Assembly (NCBI GenBank): GCA_030018645.1 | Contig: JASEHX010000032.1 | Span: forward strand, 1-12,295 | Direction of reading: 5' to 3' | Source: Candidatus Margulisiibacteriota bacterium | GTDB taxonomy: Bacteria; Margulisbacteria; WOR-1; O2-12-FULL-45-9 | DNA: 12,295 bases | In this document: positions 1 through 7,901 of the stretch, piece after piece | How positions within the stretch are numbered: position 1 is the stretch's first letter | Layout: every line of letters begins with the position of its first letter | The notes under the pieces: generated by a model | Databases searched by the model: none | What the model saw: the letters and a program-made list of their open reading frames with translations, nothing else | Told to the model about the DNA's origin: nothing | Made by a program: the position numbers and the translations under genes

Positions 1-134
1 GCAATCATAGCTTGCAACATTTGATCGACAATAATATCTTCATCCGTGGTTAATTTGTCAGAACCTACGGGAGTGGCAGTCGTAGTGGCTGTTTGCATTG
101 TCGGAAAAATATTACCGGCCAGGGTTGGGCGGGT
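1..134 (-). repeat. Tandem repeat unit, left copy (cut by window edge)
   Basis: This stretch matches 334-467 at an offset of exactly 333 bp (111 codons). I count 7 differences in the first 120 positions, then weaker similarity to about 134. The unit is in frame, so copy number could change without breaking the gene. Confidence 0.85.
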
Positions 135-485
135 GTGAGATAGACAAGCACTAGTCATCAAAGCAGCTTCGACTTGGGATAGAATATTATTAGGATCTGT
201 AAAAAGGGCGTTCCAGATAGCTTGTGCTCTTTCACCCGATATTTTTTTATCAGAAACAGCTTTTCTTAATATTCCTGCTCCTGCTTGGTCAACTGGACCT
301 TTCCCATCTGTGCTAAATAGCTCATTGGTTTTAGCAATCATAGCTTGCAACACTTGATCGGCAATAACATCTTCATCCGTGGTTAATTTGTCAGAACCTA
401 CGGGAGTGGCAGGCGTAGTGGCTGTTTGCATTGCCGGAAAAATATTACCAGCTAATGTGGGACGCGTAATTGATACAGCTGTCAT
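1..485 (-). CDS. Partial protein with near-identical 111-residue tandem repeats
   Basis: The ATG at 485 follows a GGAGG ribosome site with 9 nt spacing, and the frame stays open for 161 codons to the window edge, so the C-terminus is missing. The protein begins MTAVSITRPTLAGNIFPAMQ. The block from TRPTLAG through the PVGSDKLTTDED motif to LQAMIA returns about 111 residues later. Between the copies lies a segment with DQAGAGILRKAVSDKK, then RAQAIWNALFTDPNNILSQ, which looks alpha-helical. I see no signal peptide and no transmembrane segment. It lies 33 bp downstream of the lipoprotein gene on the same strand, so the two are probably co-transcribed. I recognise no family. High copy identity suggests a repeat-built structural or surface protein, but that is inference. 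Confidence 0.8.
   Translation of the reverse strand, partial: MTAVSITRPTLAGNIFPAMQTATTPATPVGSDKLTTDEDVIADQVLQAMIAKTNELFSTDGKGPVDQAGAGILRKAVSDKKISGERAQAIWNALFTDPNNILSQVEAALMTSACLSHTRPTLAGNIFPTMQTATTTATPVGSDKLTTDEDIIVDQMLQAMI
334..467 (-). repeat. Tandem repeat unit, right copy
   Basis: Second copy of the 333-bp in-frame repeat, encoding residues about 7-51 of the protein. It carries the TTPATPVGSDKLTTDED stretch, where the other copy reads TTTATPVGSDKLTTDED. Confidence 0.85.
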
Positions 486-518
486 CTAATAGTACCTCCA
501 ATGGGATTTCGCAATCAT

Positions 519-1421
519 TTAAGGTGTTGCTCCTGATCCACCAAAATCAATTTCAACCGATGATGGCGGAGCCGCTTTTTTTGCAACAACCTCAATTGCT
601 ATCTCCCTCAATTCCCCATCCTCTTTCTTCTTAATAATAATAGTATGTATTTCAAAAGACGCATTGCTTTTAACGGTTCCAGTAATAGTTATTTGGGTGG
701 CTGCTGTTGTATACCTAGGCGTGACGGTTCCGGAGAAAATATCCAGCCCTTCAATCGTGAGGGTGTCAGCGGATAAATTGGCGCCATTAACGACGATAGT
801 AACTTCGGTGCCGCGGTGGCTGGGGTTTGGGCTAACTTCGTGACCGGTGACGGTGGGGACGAGAACGGGAGCTAATGGCGGAGCAGCCGGGGTAGGGGCA
901 GCTGCCGCACGTTTCCTTTCACCCCCCGCAGTGAATTCAGGACGCAAGTAAGGTTGAAGGTCTGCAGTAATTTTGAAATCCATTTTGGGCAGGATGGAAC
1001 CCGTTTTGTACAGCGCGCCTTCCACCGTAGACACCTTGGCGTCGTAGGGAAGGTTGAGGGGAGTGAGAGTGTCAGAAAGAAGGCCGCCATTGTCTAAAAT
1101 GAATTCTTTAAGCAAAGCTTTCCTTTGTTCTACTGTTCCATCACCGGAAATTCTATCTATGCTCGGCACATCCAGAAAATAGTCAAACACCGCTTCCCAG
1201 CTCATCCCCTGCAGGCCCAGGAAATCCCATTTGACGCGATTAAAGGGATCAAGGTAGCGGGTAACTTGCGATTCATCAACGGCTGGCAAATCAGCTGCTA
1301 TTACTTCATCGGGGACCAAAGGGATCCAGATAGGTTTTTTTTCTCCTGCGGCAGGCGTGGCTGGTGTTGGCGTACAAGCCGAAAGATATAAAATCCCGAG
1401 CACACTTGAAATTGTCGACAT
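519..1421 (-). CDS. Putative lipoprotein with C-terminal Ig-like (IPT/TIG-type) domain
   Basis: This 300-residue protein starts at an ATG preceded by AGGAGG with 6 nt spacing. The N-terminus is a short hydrophobic stretch ending in LSAC (residues 13-16), a lipobox-like motif, followed by a Thr/Pro/Ala-rich linker. The n-region lacks Lys or Arg, which is atypical, so lipidation is likely but unproven. Residues about 30-165 form a globular part I do not recognise (WIPLVPDEV, LDPFNRVKWDFLGLQGMSW). A Pro/Ala-rich hinge at about 170-190 leads into a beta-rich domain at 193-280 beginning VSPNPSHRGTEVTIVVNGANL, the pattern of IPT/TIG-like Ig folds of surface proteins. It probably sits on the outer face of a membrane. 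It is 33 bp upstream of the repeat-protein gene, so the two may act together. Confidence 0.75.
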   Translation of the reverse strand: MSTISSVLGILYLSACTPTPATPAAGEKKPIWIPLVPDEVIAADLPAVDESQVTRYLDPFNRVKWDFLGLQGMSWEAVFDYFLDVPSIDRISGDGTVEQRKALLKEFILDNGGLLSDTLTPLNLPYDAKVSTVEGALYKTGSILPKMDFKITADLQPYLRPEFTAGGERKRAAAAPTPAAPPLAPVLVPTVTGHEVSPNPSHRGTEVTIVVNGANLSADTLTIEGLDIFSGTVTPRYTTAATQITITGTVKSNASFEIHTIIIKKKEDGELREIAIEVVAKKAAPPSSVEIDFGGSGATP

Positions 1422-1464
1422 GGTTTTCCTCCTGTTATTTTAACTCAGCGTTAACTTCCATATA

Positions 1465-1494
1465 TATATCGGCAGGATATGGAGAAAATTTCAA
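1465..1494 (-). promoter_or_regulatory. Possible promoter of the lipoprotein gene
   Basis: On the minus strand TTGAAA (1494-1489) is followed after 18 nt by GATATA (1470-1465), within an alternating TA run that also offers TATATA at 20 nt spacing. It lies 44 nt from the ATG. A 10-bp palindrome TTTCGCGAAA (1497-1506) sits just upstream. Both boxes are imperfect. Confidence 0.3.
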
Positions 1495-1520
1495 TATTTC
1501 GCGAAAATTTCTGGGGGCGC

Positions 1521-2681
1521 TTAAGGAAGCTGACGGATAGCGTTAAAAAATTCAGTTGAAGAAAGGACAAGATTGGTGCCAATTTTTTGCGCGACGGTAG
1601 ACGGTGTTACGACGTAACAAGGGATATTAGGGTGTGCTTCCCTAAATGAGTGCAGGCCATGGAGATCTGCCGATGATATTGCACGCTTATGTTTTATCTC
1701 TGCCGCAAAAAGGATTTCCTTGCCGCGCTCCGCGACTAGGTCTACTTCTGCTCCATGGCTGGTCCGCCAAAAAGACAACCGCCAGTCTTTTGCTTCATAA
1801 AGATTGATGCGCTGGGTTTCCTGAATGACCCATTGTTCAAAAAGACGGCCTTTTTCTAGGCTAGTTGGAGCGCTTTTTAGCCCGCCCAAAATTGCCCGCG
1901 TTACCCCATTGTCGAAAAAGAAAAATTTGGGGCTATGGCTCATTCGTTTGCGTTCGCTTTTGAAGCAAGGATAAAGGAAAAACCCAATCAAGGTATCTTC
2001 CAGGATAGAATAAAATTCGCGGACGGTGGAGTAAGCCACGGAACACTGCCGACCCATATCCGAGAAGTTGACCTGTTCGGCAAATTGGGCGGCGGCAACA
2101 TCCAGGAAATTTTGGAACCCCTGCAAATTCCTAACCAGGGCTTCTGCCTTGATTTCTTCGCGAAGGTAGGTAGTAATGTAAGATCGCAGGAATTCTTGGG
2201 CTAATTCCTCTTTTTGCGAAAGCAGGCATTCCCAAATTTTTGGCAGGGATCCATAGCGCAATACGGTATCGAGGGAAAAATGCTTGCCCAATTCATCAAG
2301 GGTTAAAGGATGCATGGTGTGATAAAGGGCTCGGCCGCCAAGTAAATTGGCATGGCCATGGCGCAGTTTGCGGGCGCTGGAGCCGGAGAGGGCAAATTTT
2401 AGTTTTGGATATTTTTCAATCAGCGATTGGATGACATCCAGTAGGGCAGGAACTTTCTGGATTTCATCGACCAGCGCAACACCTTGCTTGGGAAGCGCCT
2501 CGATTTGCCGGGCCAATAAATTGGGATCTTTAGAATAAAGCAGTTGGCTGTCCGGATCAAGCAGGTCAATCGAAAAGATGGTTTTTAATCTTTTTAATAA
2601 GGTGGTTTTTCCCACCTGGCGAGGGCCAAAAAGAAAAAAAGTCTCGTTGGGCAGGTTTTTGTCTAAATATCTTTTAAACAT
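1521..2681 (-). CDS. AAA_14/DUF4143 family ATPase (first of two)
   Basis: This P-loop ATPase shows Walker A GPRQVGKTT, Walker B VALVDEIQ, a sensor-like FALSGSSARKL and the GGRALYHTMHPLTLDEL box typical of AAA_14. The middle region (YLREEIKAEALVRNLQGFQNF) fits DUF4143, and the C-terminus carries a GAEVDLVAE...AAEIKHKR pattern like the PD-(D/E)XK-type cores at the end of this family. The physiological role of the family is unsettled; it is widespread and often mobile. The frame opens with an ATG at 2702, but that codon overlaps the apparent -10 box, so I choose the ATG at 2681 (MFKRYLDKNLPNETFFLFGP), which also fits family N-termini. No Shine-Dalgarno is visible, consistent with a very short leader. 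Its own promoter marks it as an independent unit inside the gene train. Confidence 0.88.
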   Translation of the reverse strand: MFKRYLDKNLPNETFFLFGPRQVGKTTLLKRLKTIFSIDLLDPDSQLLYSKDPNLLARQIEALPKQGVALVDEIQKVPALLDVIQSLIEKYPKLKFALSGSSARKLRHGHANLLGGRALYHTMHPLTLDELGKHFSLDTVLRYGSLPKIWECLLSQKEELAQEFLRSYITTYLREEIKAEALVRNLQGFQNFLDVAAAQFAEQVNFSDMGRQCSVAYSTVREFYSILEDTLIGFFLYPCFKSERKRMSHSPKFFFFDNGVTRAILGGLKSAPTSLEKGRLFEQWVIQETQRINLYEAKDWRLSFWRTSHGAEVDLVAERGKEILFAAEIKHKRAISSADLHGLHSFREAHPNIPCYVVTPSTVAQKIGTNLVLSSTEFFNAIRQLP

Positions 2682-2700
2682 AGTTGACAATATACACGGC

Positions 2701-2729
2701 ATATTATCATTAAGCCGCTAAATTGTCAA
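2701..2729 (-). promoter_or_regulatory. Sigma70-type promoter of the first AAA/DUF4143 gene
   Basis: TTGACA (2729-2724), a 17-nt spacer and TAATAT (2706-2701) on the minus strand. GATAAT at 15 nt spacing is an alternative -10. The predicted transcript starts near 2694, about 13 nt before the chosen ATG. Confidence 0.55.
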
Positions 2730-2742
2730 GCCACGGTTGACA
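2724..2742. promoter_or_regulatory. Inverted repeat over the -35 box, possible operator
   Basis: TGTCAA and TTGACA form perfect 6-bp arms around a 7-bp centre, with the left arm being the -35 box itself. A further TTGACAAT lies at 2684-2691 and pairs with ATTGTCAA at 2722-2729, so the promoter is bracketed by inverted copies of the same word. A regulator site is possible but unproven. Confidence 0.35.
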
Positions 2743-2768
2743 GCACACGGGAGGGGCTAAGGAACGTT

Positions 2769-3926
2769 CTATATCACGCAATCACGCAATTCTCGGATGA
2801 ATGGTGCAATCTGGTCAGGCAAAGCTTGGATGGCGGCTTCCAGGGCAGCGCTATCGTTGGCATTGCTGGCAATGTTATCCGCGCAAGCTTGCAGCAAATT
2901 TCGAGTATCGTCAAGGAGGGAACGGTTTTCAGCAATGATGCGCTCTTGTTCGGCGACGGCGGCGGCATTTTGTTCGCGCACTTCCGCTTGTGACGTATCC
3001 AGTGCGGTTTGTGCGGCAGCAAGCTGGCCGGATAATTTTTCCAATTTTTCGTTAGTTGCTTGGAGCCAAGCGCGATATTTGTCTTCAACTAAAATGGAGC
3101 GCTGTAGTTGGCGGGCTGTTTCTCCAACGGCAGTTAATCCTGCCTCATCAACCGCGACTACTTCAGCCGATGATTTCATAAGATCAGCCGCGATGGGCGT
3201 CATTTCAGCATCAATCCGGTCTTTTACGGCGTCAAAATCGGCTTGCAATTTTTGCAAGGCACTATCTTTTTGCGAGTTAAATCTAACAATTTGCAGACGG
3301 GCGCCTCCCATTATACTTTCTAATCTTAGAATCTCATCCTGCAAACGGTTTTTTTCGGCGGCCAGTGTGTCGTGCCGGGTTTCAAATTCGGCTTTTGATT
3401 GTCTAAGCGGGCCAATGACGTTTTCATTTAATCCTGCAACAACTAATTCAAAAATAGCATTAACGGCATCTGATTGTGCGAGAGCGGCTGGCGGTTCAGC
3501 TGGTGGTTCAACAGGAGCGATTTCATTGCAAGACAAGGGGGCGCCTCCGCCAGCTAGCGCTACTGCAGCGGGAGCGGGAGAGAGAGCGGCTTCTTCTGCA
3601 TTTGCTAATCGCAAACACTGTCCCACTTTGGCATTGTCAACTTTTCGCAGGATGCGATCAGGGCCCAATAATGCAATGTAATCTTTGTGGGTGGGGACAA
3701 TCTTTATGAGCGCTTGTCCAGCTTCGAACAAAATAGGATTATCATTCGGTAAGTCGCGGAAGGCGGCGGTCAGTTCAGCGATTAATGATTTAGTCCTTGA
3801 TGTCCAAGAACGGCCCAAATATTTCTGTAATGCTGTTTTAAATCGAGCGGCGGGGGGAAGGAGCGTGCCCGCGCCGTTTGTTTTTCTGGCGGATACTGAT
3901 CCATTTATTCCATTGACACTTGACAT
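2769..3926 (-). CDS. Coiled-coil protein with Pro/Ala-rich linker
   Basis: A 385-residue protein with no recognised family. The ATG has AGGAGG 9 nt upstream, and the preceding gene's TAA abuts this ribosome site, leaving a 15-bp gap: this suggests translational coupling. The N-terminus (1-25) is Ser/Gly/Asn-rich and unstructured. Residues 26-110 are helical and globular, including LPNDNPILFEAGQALIKIVP and YIALLGPDRILRKVD. A Pro/Ala-rich linker (115-150) precedes two long heptad-rich stretches (about 175-245 and 265-350), then a short helical tail. There is no signal peptide or membrane segment, so it is probably cytoplasmic. It resembles its neighbours at 4876-6261 and 11519-12295 in style only; I cannot show homology. 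A scaffold or filament-like role is inference. It ends with TAG. Confidence 0.78.
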   Translation of the reverse strand: MSSVNGINGSVSARKTNGAGTLLPPAARFKTALQKYLGRSWTSRTKSLIAELTAAFRDLPNDNPILFEAGQALIKIVPTHKDYIALLGPDRILRKVDNAKVGQCLRLANAEEAALSPAPAAVALAGGGAPLSCNEIAPVEPPAEPPAALAQSDAVNAIFELVVAGLNENVIGPLRQSKAEFETRHDTLAAEKNRLQDEILRLESIMGGARLQIVRFNSQKDSALQKLQADFDAVKDRIDAEMTPIAADLMKSSAEVVAVDEAGLTAVGETARQLQRSILVEDKYRAWLQATNEKLEKLSGQLAAAQTALDTSQAEVREQNAAAVAEQERIIAENRSLLDDTRNLLQACADNIASNANDSAALEAAIQALPDQIAPFIRELRDCVI

Positions 3927-3941
3927 AATTATTTGCCTCCT

Positions 3942-4853
3942 TTAAGTTATCGGATTAGTTTGAAAAAATTTCACTTTTTCTTCGGCGTCTTCCAGCGCAA
4001 AAAGGGCTTGATGGGCGATGGAATGGGACTGGTGCGCCGCGTCCAATTGTTCCTGCTGGCTTTGCCCTTGGGCTTCTTCGGTCAATTGGCATTGCCGCCG
4101 GCGGAAACCGGCAATACTGGCGTAGAGATCAGTCATTTCTTTAAGCTCTGCCGCGCGCGCTTTAATTTTTAGTTTATTGACCAGCCGCTCGAAAGATTGG
4201 TTCTGCTTTTCGACCCTTTCCAATAATGTTTTCTCATGTTGCTCTAATTTCACAACTTTATCCCGCAGCCGGGCAATTTCGGCCTTTAGGCGTGCCTTGT
4301 GTTTTGCAAAATGTTTTTCTATGATCTGTACAAATTTATTATCGGCCCATAAAAAGGTCAGAGCTTCACAAAAGTCTTCTGCCGCCAAGGCATATTGTTC
4401 GGTTTGCATATAAGCCAGCGCGCGCAGGGTAAGGGATTGCGGGTAGGGTGATTTGTTTAATGGATTAATTTCTCTCTCATTCTCATCCAGTAAATCGCTC
4501 ATCCCTTGCCATTCGGGGGCGTGGCGGCGTTCCCGCATTTTATTTATTACGGCCGTTAAGTGCCGGATGGCGGCAGGGTAATTTTCGGTCCAGTAAAAAC
4601 ACTGGCTAATATTATAGTGGGCCTTGAGATTAGGCTGAATCTCAATAATCTCCTTCCAATCACCGAGCGCACCCCAAAAGTTTTTTTGCTGGGTGTAGGA
4701 AAAAGCGCGCAAACGTAAAGCCGCAGTGTCGTTGGGCCGGCGGGCTAGGGTTTTGGAAAGCAGGACAATGGCGCGGTCATGGTCATAATTGGCCGCCGCG
4801 CGGCGAGCGCGCTCGGTGCGTGAAAACCAGCGGGCAATTGTTCTTATGCACAT
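3942..4853 (-). CDS. TPR-repeat protein with C-terminal coiled coil
   Basis: A 303-residue protein. After a basic N-terminus, TPR-like helix pairs occupy about 20-53 (DRAIVLLSKTLARRPNDTAA), 54-87 (WGALGDWKEIIEIQPN) and 88-110 (NYPAAIRHLTAVI), with a fourth at about 138-168 (QTEQYALAAEDFCEALTFL). Residues 175-290 are a charged coiled coil. TPR domains bind partner proteins, so this may be the adaptor of the gene set. No Shine-Dalgarno precedes the ATG at 4853. The gap to the upstream gene is 22 bp, so translation may depend on coupling. The start is less certain than for its neighbours. The C-terminal codons run straight into the ribosome site of the next gene. Confidence 0.8.
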   Translation of the reverse strand: MCIRTIARWFSRTERARRAAANYDHDRAIVLLSKTLARRPNDTAALRLRAFSYTQQKNFWGALGDWKEIIEIQPNLKAHYNISQCFYWTENYPAAIRHLTAVINKMRERRHAPEWQGMSDLLDENEREINPLNKSPYPQSLTLRALAYMQTEQYALAAEDFCEALTFLWADNKFVQIIEKHFAKHKARLKAEIARLRDKVVKLEQHEKTLLERVEKQNQSFERLVNKLKIKARAAELKEMTDLYASIAGFRRRQCQLTEEAQGQSQQEQLDAAHQSHSIAHQALFALEDAEEKVKFFQTNPIT

Positions 4854-4875
4854 ACATAGTATTTAGCGTTTTAGG

Positions 4876-6261
4876 TTAGGAATCAGTTGCCGATTCAAGC
4901 TCCAATTCTTCTTCGGCAACCAGCTCTCCAGCGATCGTCCCAATTTTCTCAAGTCTGGGCCGTATATAACTGCCAATGTGCGCCCTTTCCGCTTCTCTTT
5001 TTTCAATGGCTTTTTGAGTAGTCAGTTTTGCCGCTTCTTCAGCGGATTTTCTCCTTTGTAAGTCCCCTTCCTTGTCTTGCAAGCGTTCGGTTTCGGTTTG
5101 GGCGGTTTGTCTTGCTGTGGCGACGGCCTGATCTTTTTTCTGCCTGGCAGATTCGACCGCTTGCAGTGCGGTTGCAGAGGATTGGCTGGCCAATTGGCTG
5201 AATCGCGCCCTAACGGCCCCTTGCTCTTTTAGGCGTTTTAGAGGATCTGTTTCGGTTATTTTTCCTATTGTTTCTGTCTCTTGGCTGGTGAATCCTTTTA
5301 CTGCCGCCTGGGCGGTTTTTAACTGGGTTTGCTCTGTTTGGTTAAAATCAGCTTCAAAGCCAGCAATTGCACTTTCCAGCTCCCGCGCTACCCGGGCGAT
5401 TTCTGCTTCGGTTTCTTTGATTTCCCGGGAAAGCCGAGTAATGGTTTCGCCTTGCTGTCTTTTTGTTCCTTGCAATTCCCCAATTTCGCGGGCGAGAGCG
5501 TCCGATCGGGCAGAGAAGGTTTCGGCGGCTTTAGTTAAAAGGGTGCTTATACCGTTAGCCAGGGCATTTCCCGTCCATACAGCTGGCGCATTGGGGTTAA
5601 GAGTAAGTCGATCGGCGGATTCAGCAAAAGGATCCGATTCTGCAAGATCGGGAGAAGAGACGACAGTGACTTGGACTGCTTCTTCAGCGGCGGATAATAG
5701 ATCTGCCTGCCCCCAGCCGCGAATTAAGGCACCAATGCGGTCAGTATAAGCAGCTCCAATTTCTGTGCGGTTGGCAAGTAAATGTTGAGCTGCTGCCCGG
5801 GTTTTGTCCGTAGGAAAAGTGCCCGCAATTTCTTCTAGAAAGCCCAGCCACTCTTCAATACTGCTGTGGACGCGGATCGACTCAATACTGGCCAGCATAA
5901 TGGTTAGGCGGTGCTTTTCGAGTTCATCCAACCGCTGTTGATTTTCTTTTTTGGCAGTTTCAAGGGAGTCCTTGGTAGTATTGATAACAGTATTCAAATT
6001 GCCGGCTGTATTTGCTCCTTCAAGTGTTTGCAGTGTAGATTGTAGACGTGAAATGCTGTTTACACCATCAACAATTTGTTGTGATATTGCACGATATGCC
6101 GCAATTTGTCCGCGGATGTTATCAGCCGCCACTCCGCCGGCCAAGATACCGATGGCTGGAATTGGCCCGGTATAAGGCCTTCTTAGTTGAGCTGGTGTTT
6201 GAAACCTCGGTCTTTGAACCCCTTCTCTTGCTGGTCGAGCAGACAAATTAATTCTTAACAT
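4876..6261 (-). CDS. Large coiled-coil protein, family unknown
   Basis: I choose the ATG at 6261 (461 residues) because GGAGG lies 8 nt before it. The frame opens 22 codons earlier at a GTG (6327) that has no ribosome site. Residues 1-45 are Arg/Pro-rich with GPIPAIGILAGGVAADN, a short hydrophobic Gly/Ala stretch that is marginal as a membrane segment. Residues 50-130 and 245-310 are heptad-rich. Residues 130-240 look globular (SSIEEWLGFLEEIAGTFPTD). Residues 345-425 are Gln/Ala/Lys-rich coiled coil, and the end is acidic (VAEEELELESATDS). No catalytic motif is visible. It lies upstream of the TPR gene in the same direction, so physical partnership with that protein is plausible. Confidence 0.78.
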   Translation of the reverse strand: MLRINLSARPAREGVQRPRFQTPAQLRRPYTGPIPAIGILAGGVAADNIRGQIAAYRAISQQIVDGVNSISRLQSTLQTLEGANTAGNLNTVINTTKDSLETAKKENQQRLDELEKHRLTIMLASIESIRVHSSIEEWLGFLEEIAGTFPTDKTRAAAQHLLANRTEIGAAYTDRIGALIRGWGQADLLSAAEEAVQVTVVSSPDLAESDPFAESADRLTLNPNAPAVWTGNALANGISTLLTKAAETFSARSDALAREIGELQGTKRQQGETITRLSREIKETEAEIARVARELESAIAGFEADFNQTEQTQLKTAQAAVKGFTSQETETIGKITETDPLKRLKEQGAVRARFSQLASQSSATALQAVESARQKKDQAVATARQTAQTETERLQDKEGDLQRRKSAEEAAKLTTQKAIEKREAERAHIGSYIRPRLEKIGTIAGELVAEEELELESATDS

Positions 6262-6340
6262 ATTTTTTGCCTCCAAATAATGGTTCTCTGACAAATGATT
6301 ATCTGAAGGGTTTTTGGAAAATTTCACTTTTTTTGAAAAA

Positions 6341-6403
6341 TTAATGTTCGTAAAGAATTAAGGTGGTATTGTCGCCCTGGCTGCCGGCGATGCGCAGAGC
6401 TCC
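6341..6403 (-). pseudogene. C-terminal remnant of a second PP2C phosphatase gene
   Basis: The minus-strand frame reads GALRIAGSQGDNTTLILYEH followed by TAA. This matches the end of the intact PP2C protein (EALALSGTSGDNMTLILYQH), including the GDN motif with its metal-binding Asp. Upstream the frame soon meets a stop, so only about 20 to 30 codons of the gene are left. It sits between the second AAA gene and the coiled-coil gene. It looks like the residue of a tandem PP2C paralogue or of a partial duplication. Confidence 0.7.
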
Positions 6404-6441
6404 AGTCGGCCGCGAAGCCCGCAGCGTTGGGCGTCAGGCAG
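6401..6441. repeat. Direct repeat R, left copy
   Basis: Shares the perfect 16-bp core CGAAGCCCGCAGCGTT with 8070-8111, plus weaker flanking similarity over about 40 bp. It lies just past the 3' end of the second AAA gene. Together the copies bracket that gene. Confidence 0.5.
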
Positions 6442-6464
6442 CGGGAAAGACGATAAAAAGCAAG

Positions 6465-7865
6465 TTAAACGGCGATGTACCCAAGTAAAGGAATTGGTAA
6501 AACCCGAAGCTGTTCAAATTGGCCGATTTCGGAACCAGCGTAACCAATTACGCCTTGCTGATATTTTAATATTTGTTTCAAATCCTTTCGATTTAATGTC
6601 AATGAATTTTTTATCTCAATGGGAATAAAACCCCTTTGTTGAATTATTGCCAAATCAACTTCTCCTTCCGCTTTGATATAATATGTTTCCCGCTGCCGGG
6701 AAAAAAGGGCAGCAATGGTCCCTTCAATTAAGCCGGTATAAAGATCAGAAGAAGAATTTACCAGCTCTATGGATAAATCATAAATTGTTTTAGAGTTATT
6801 TGCCCAGCCGCGCAGAGCATGAAAAATAAAGGGATCACCAAAACAGATCTTTTTGGCTTTTTTGGGGAAAGCCCGCAGCTTATCTTCTCTTAGTGCCGGC
6901 AGAATAATGGCCACATCCATGCGATTTAGTATGTTGAAATAATCAATAATGGTTTGATGGTGCTCAATGGATAAACTGCCGGCAAACGAATGCCAGGTTA
7001 CTTGTTTTGATAAGCGGGGAAAAAGGGATTTTATGATTTCATTGAGATATCTTTCATTTTTGCCTCTTTTCAGCATATCGCCAATAATCCATTGTGTGTA
7101 AGTTTTATAGGTGGAGTTGGCAATGGCTTTGTTCTTTTCAAAATCATTGATTGCCAAAAGGTATCCTCCGGTAAATAGATAAGACTTGAAATGATTTTGA
7201 AGTAGTATAAGAGAGGCAGAATCCAATTGCGGCTTAGAGATTGTTAGGGTTTTTTGAAATTCTGTCCTCATTGCTGCAAAAGCGGAACATAATTTATGTT
7301 CTTTCAAGGCAATATATTCGTAAAAAGATAAAGGAAAAAGATGAAAATCCTGTTCATCGGCTAAACCTCTTCTTCCAGGGAAAGATTGCATGGCATCTTT
7401 CAATAAATAGCTGTCCGATCCGGTAATTAAAACGCTGCCATGGTTAAAAAAGCCAGCATCAGCCAGGCTTTTTATGGCGCGGGTCCATTCTTCAACATAG
7501 GTGATTTCATCAAGCAAAAGCAAAAACGATTTATTTTGATCTATTGATTGGCGAAATTGATCGATTTCAAACAATAATTGCGAATAATCCTTGATAGTAT
7601 CGCAAGGAAGATAATAAATTTGATCTGGGAGCATTCTTTTTTGTTTGAGTGCCTGCTTGATGATTAATTTTAAAGTAGTTGTTTTGCCAACCTGCCGCCC
7701 ACCCGTCAGGATATATATACCGGGCGTTAAAATTGGAATTTCCTCAACCAGAGGAGGCTGGTAAACCAGCGGGAGGCTGGCTAATTTACTAAGATGGGGA
7801 TCTAGCTGTACGTACTCATTAAAACTTTTCCAGAACAGGTTATGAATAGCATAATCATCTTTCAT
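6465..7865 (-). CDS. AAA_14/DUF4143 family ATPase (second of two)
   Basis: A 466-residue P-loop ATPase. Walker A is GGRQVGKTT (55-63), Walker B FLLLLDEI (114-121), sensor VLITGSDSYLLK (145-156), then FPGRRGLADEQDFHLFPLSF, the conserved AAA_14 box. The C-terminus has GEVDLAI and PIEIKNSLTLNRKDL, the nuclease-like core usual at the end of DUF4143 proteins. It is longer than and clearly diverged from the first copy, so it is not a recent duplicate. The ATG lies 6 nt after a strong -10 box, so the mRNA is probably leaderless; no Shine-Dalgarno is present. The gene is bracketed by toxin and phosphatase gene fragments and by direct repeats, suggesting it came in as a mobile cargo gene. Its biological role is unknown. 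Confidence 0.9.
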   Translation of the reverse strand: MKDDYAIHNLFWKSFNEYVQLDPHLSKLASLPLVYQPPLVEEIPILTPGIYILTGGRQVGKTTTLKLIIKQALKQKRMLPDQIYYLPCDTIKDYSQLLFEIDQFRQSIDQNKSFLLLLDEITYVEEWTRAIKSLADAGFFNHGSVLITGSDSYLLKDAMQSFPGRRGLADEQDFHLFPLSFYEYIALKEHKLCSAFAAMRTEFQKTLTISKPQLDSASLILLQNHFKSYLFTGGYLLAINDFEKNKAIANSTYKTYTQWIIGDMLKRGKNERYLNEIIKSLFPRLSKQVTWHSFAGSLSIEHHQTIIDYFNILNRMDVAIILPALREDKLRAFPKKAKKICFGDPFIFHALRGWANNSKTIYDLSIELVNSSSDLYTGLIEGTIAALFSRQRETYYIKAEGEVDLAIIQQRGFIPIEIKNSLTLNRKDLKQILKYQQGVIGYAGSEIGQFEQLRVLPIPLLGYIAV

Positions 7866-7871
7866 GTCTTT

Positions 7872-7900
7872 ATTGTACCGGTTGGCTCAAGTATTGTCAA
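7872..7900 (-). promoter_or_regulatory. Strong sigma70-type promoter, leaderless geometry
   Basis: TTGACA (7900-7895), 17-nt spacer and TACAAT (7877-7872) on the minus strand: 6/6 and 5/6 consensus with ideal spacing. Only 6 nt separate the -10 from the ATG at 7865, so transcription should start at or next to the start codon. Confidence 0.75.
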
Positions 7901-7901
7901 C

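Noticed and set aside
2797..3681. Long plus-strand open frame opposite the coiled-coil gene
   Set aside because: Ser/Ala/Cys-rich composition typical of the antisense of coiled-coil codons, no ribosome site, and the minus-strand gene has a strong one.
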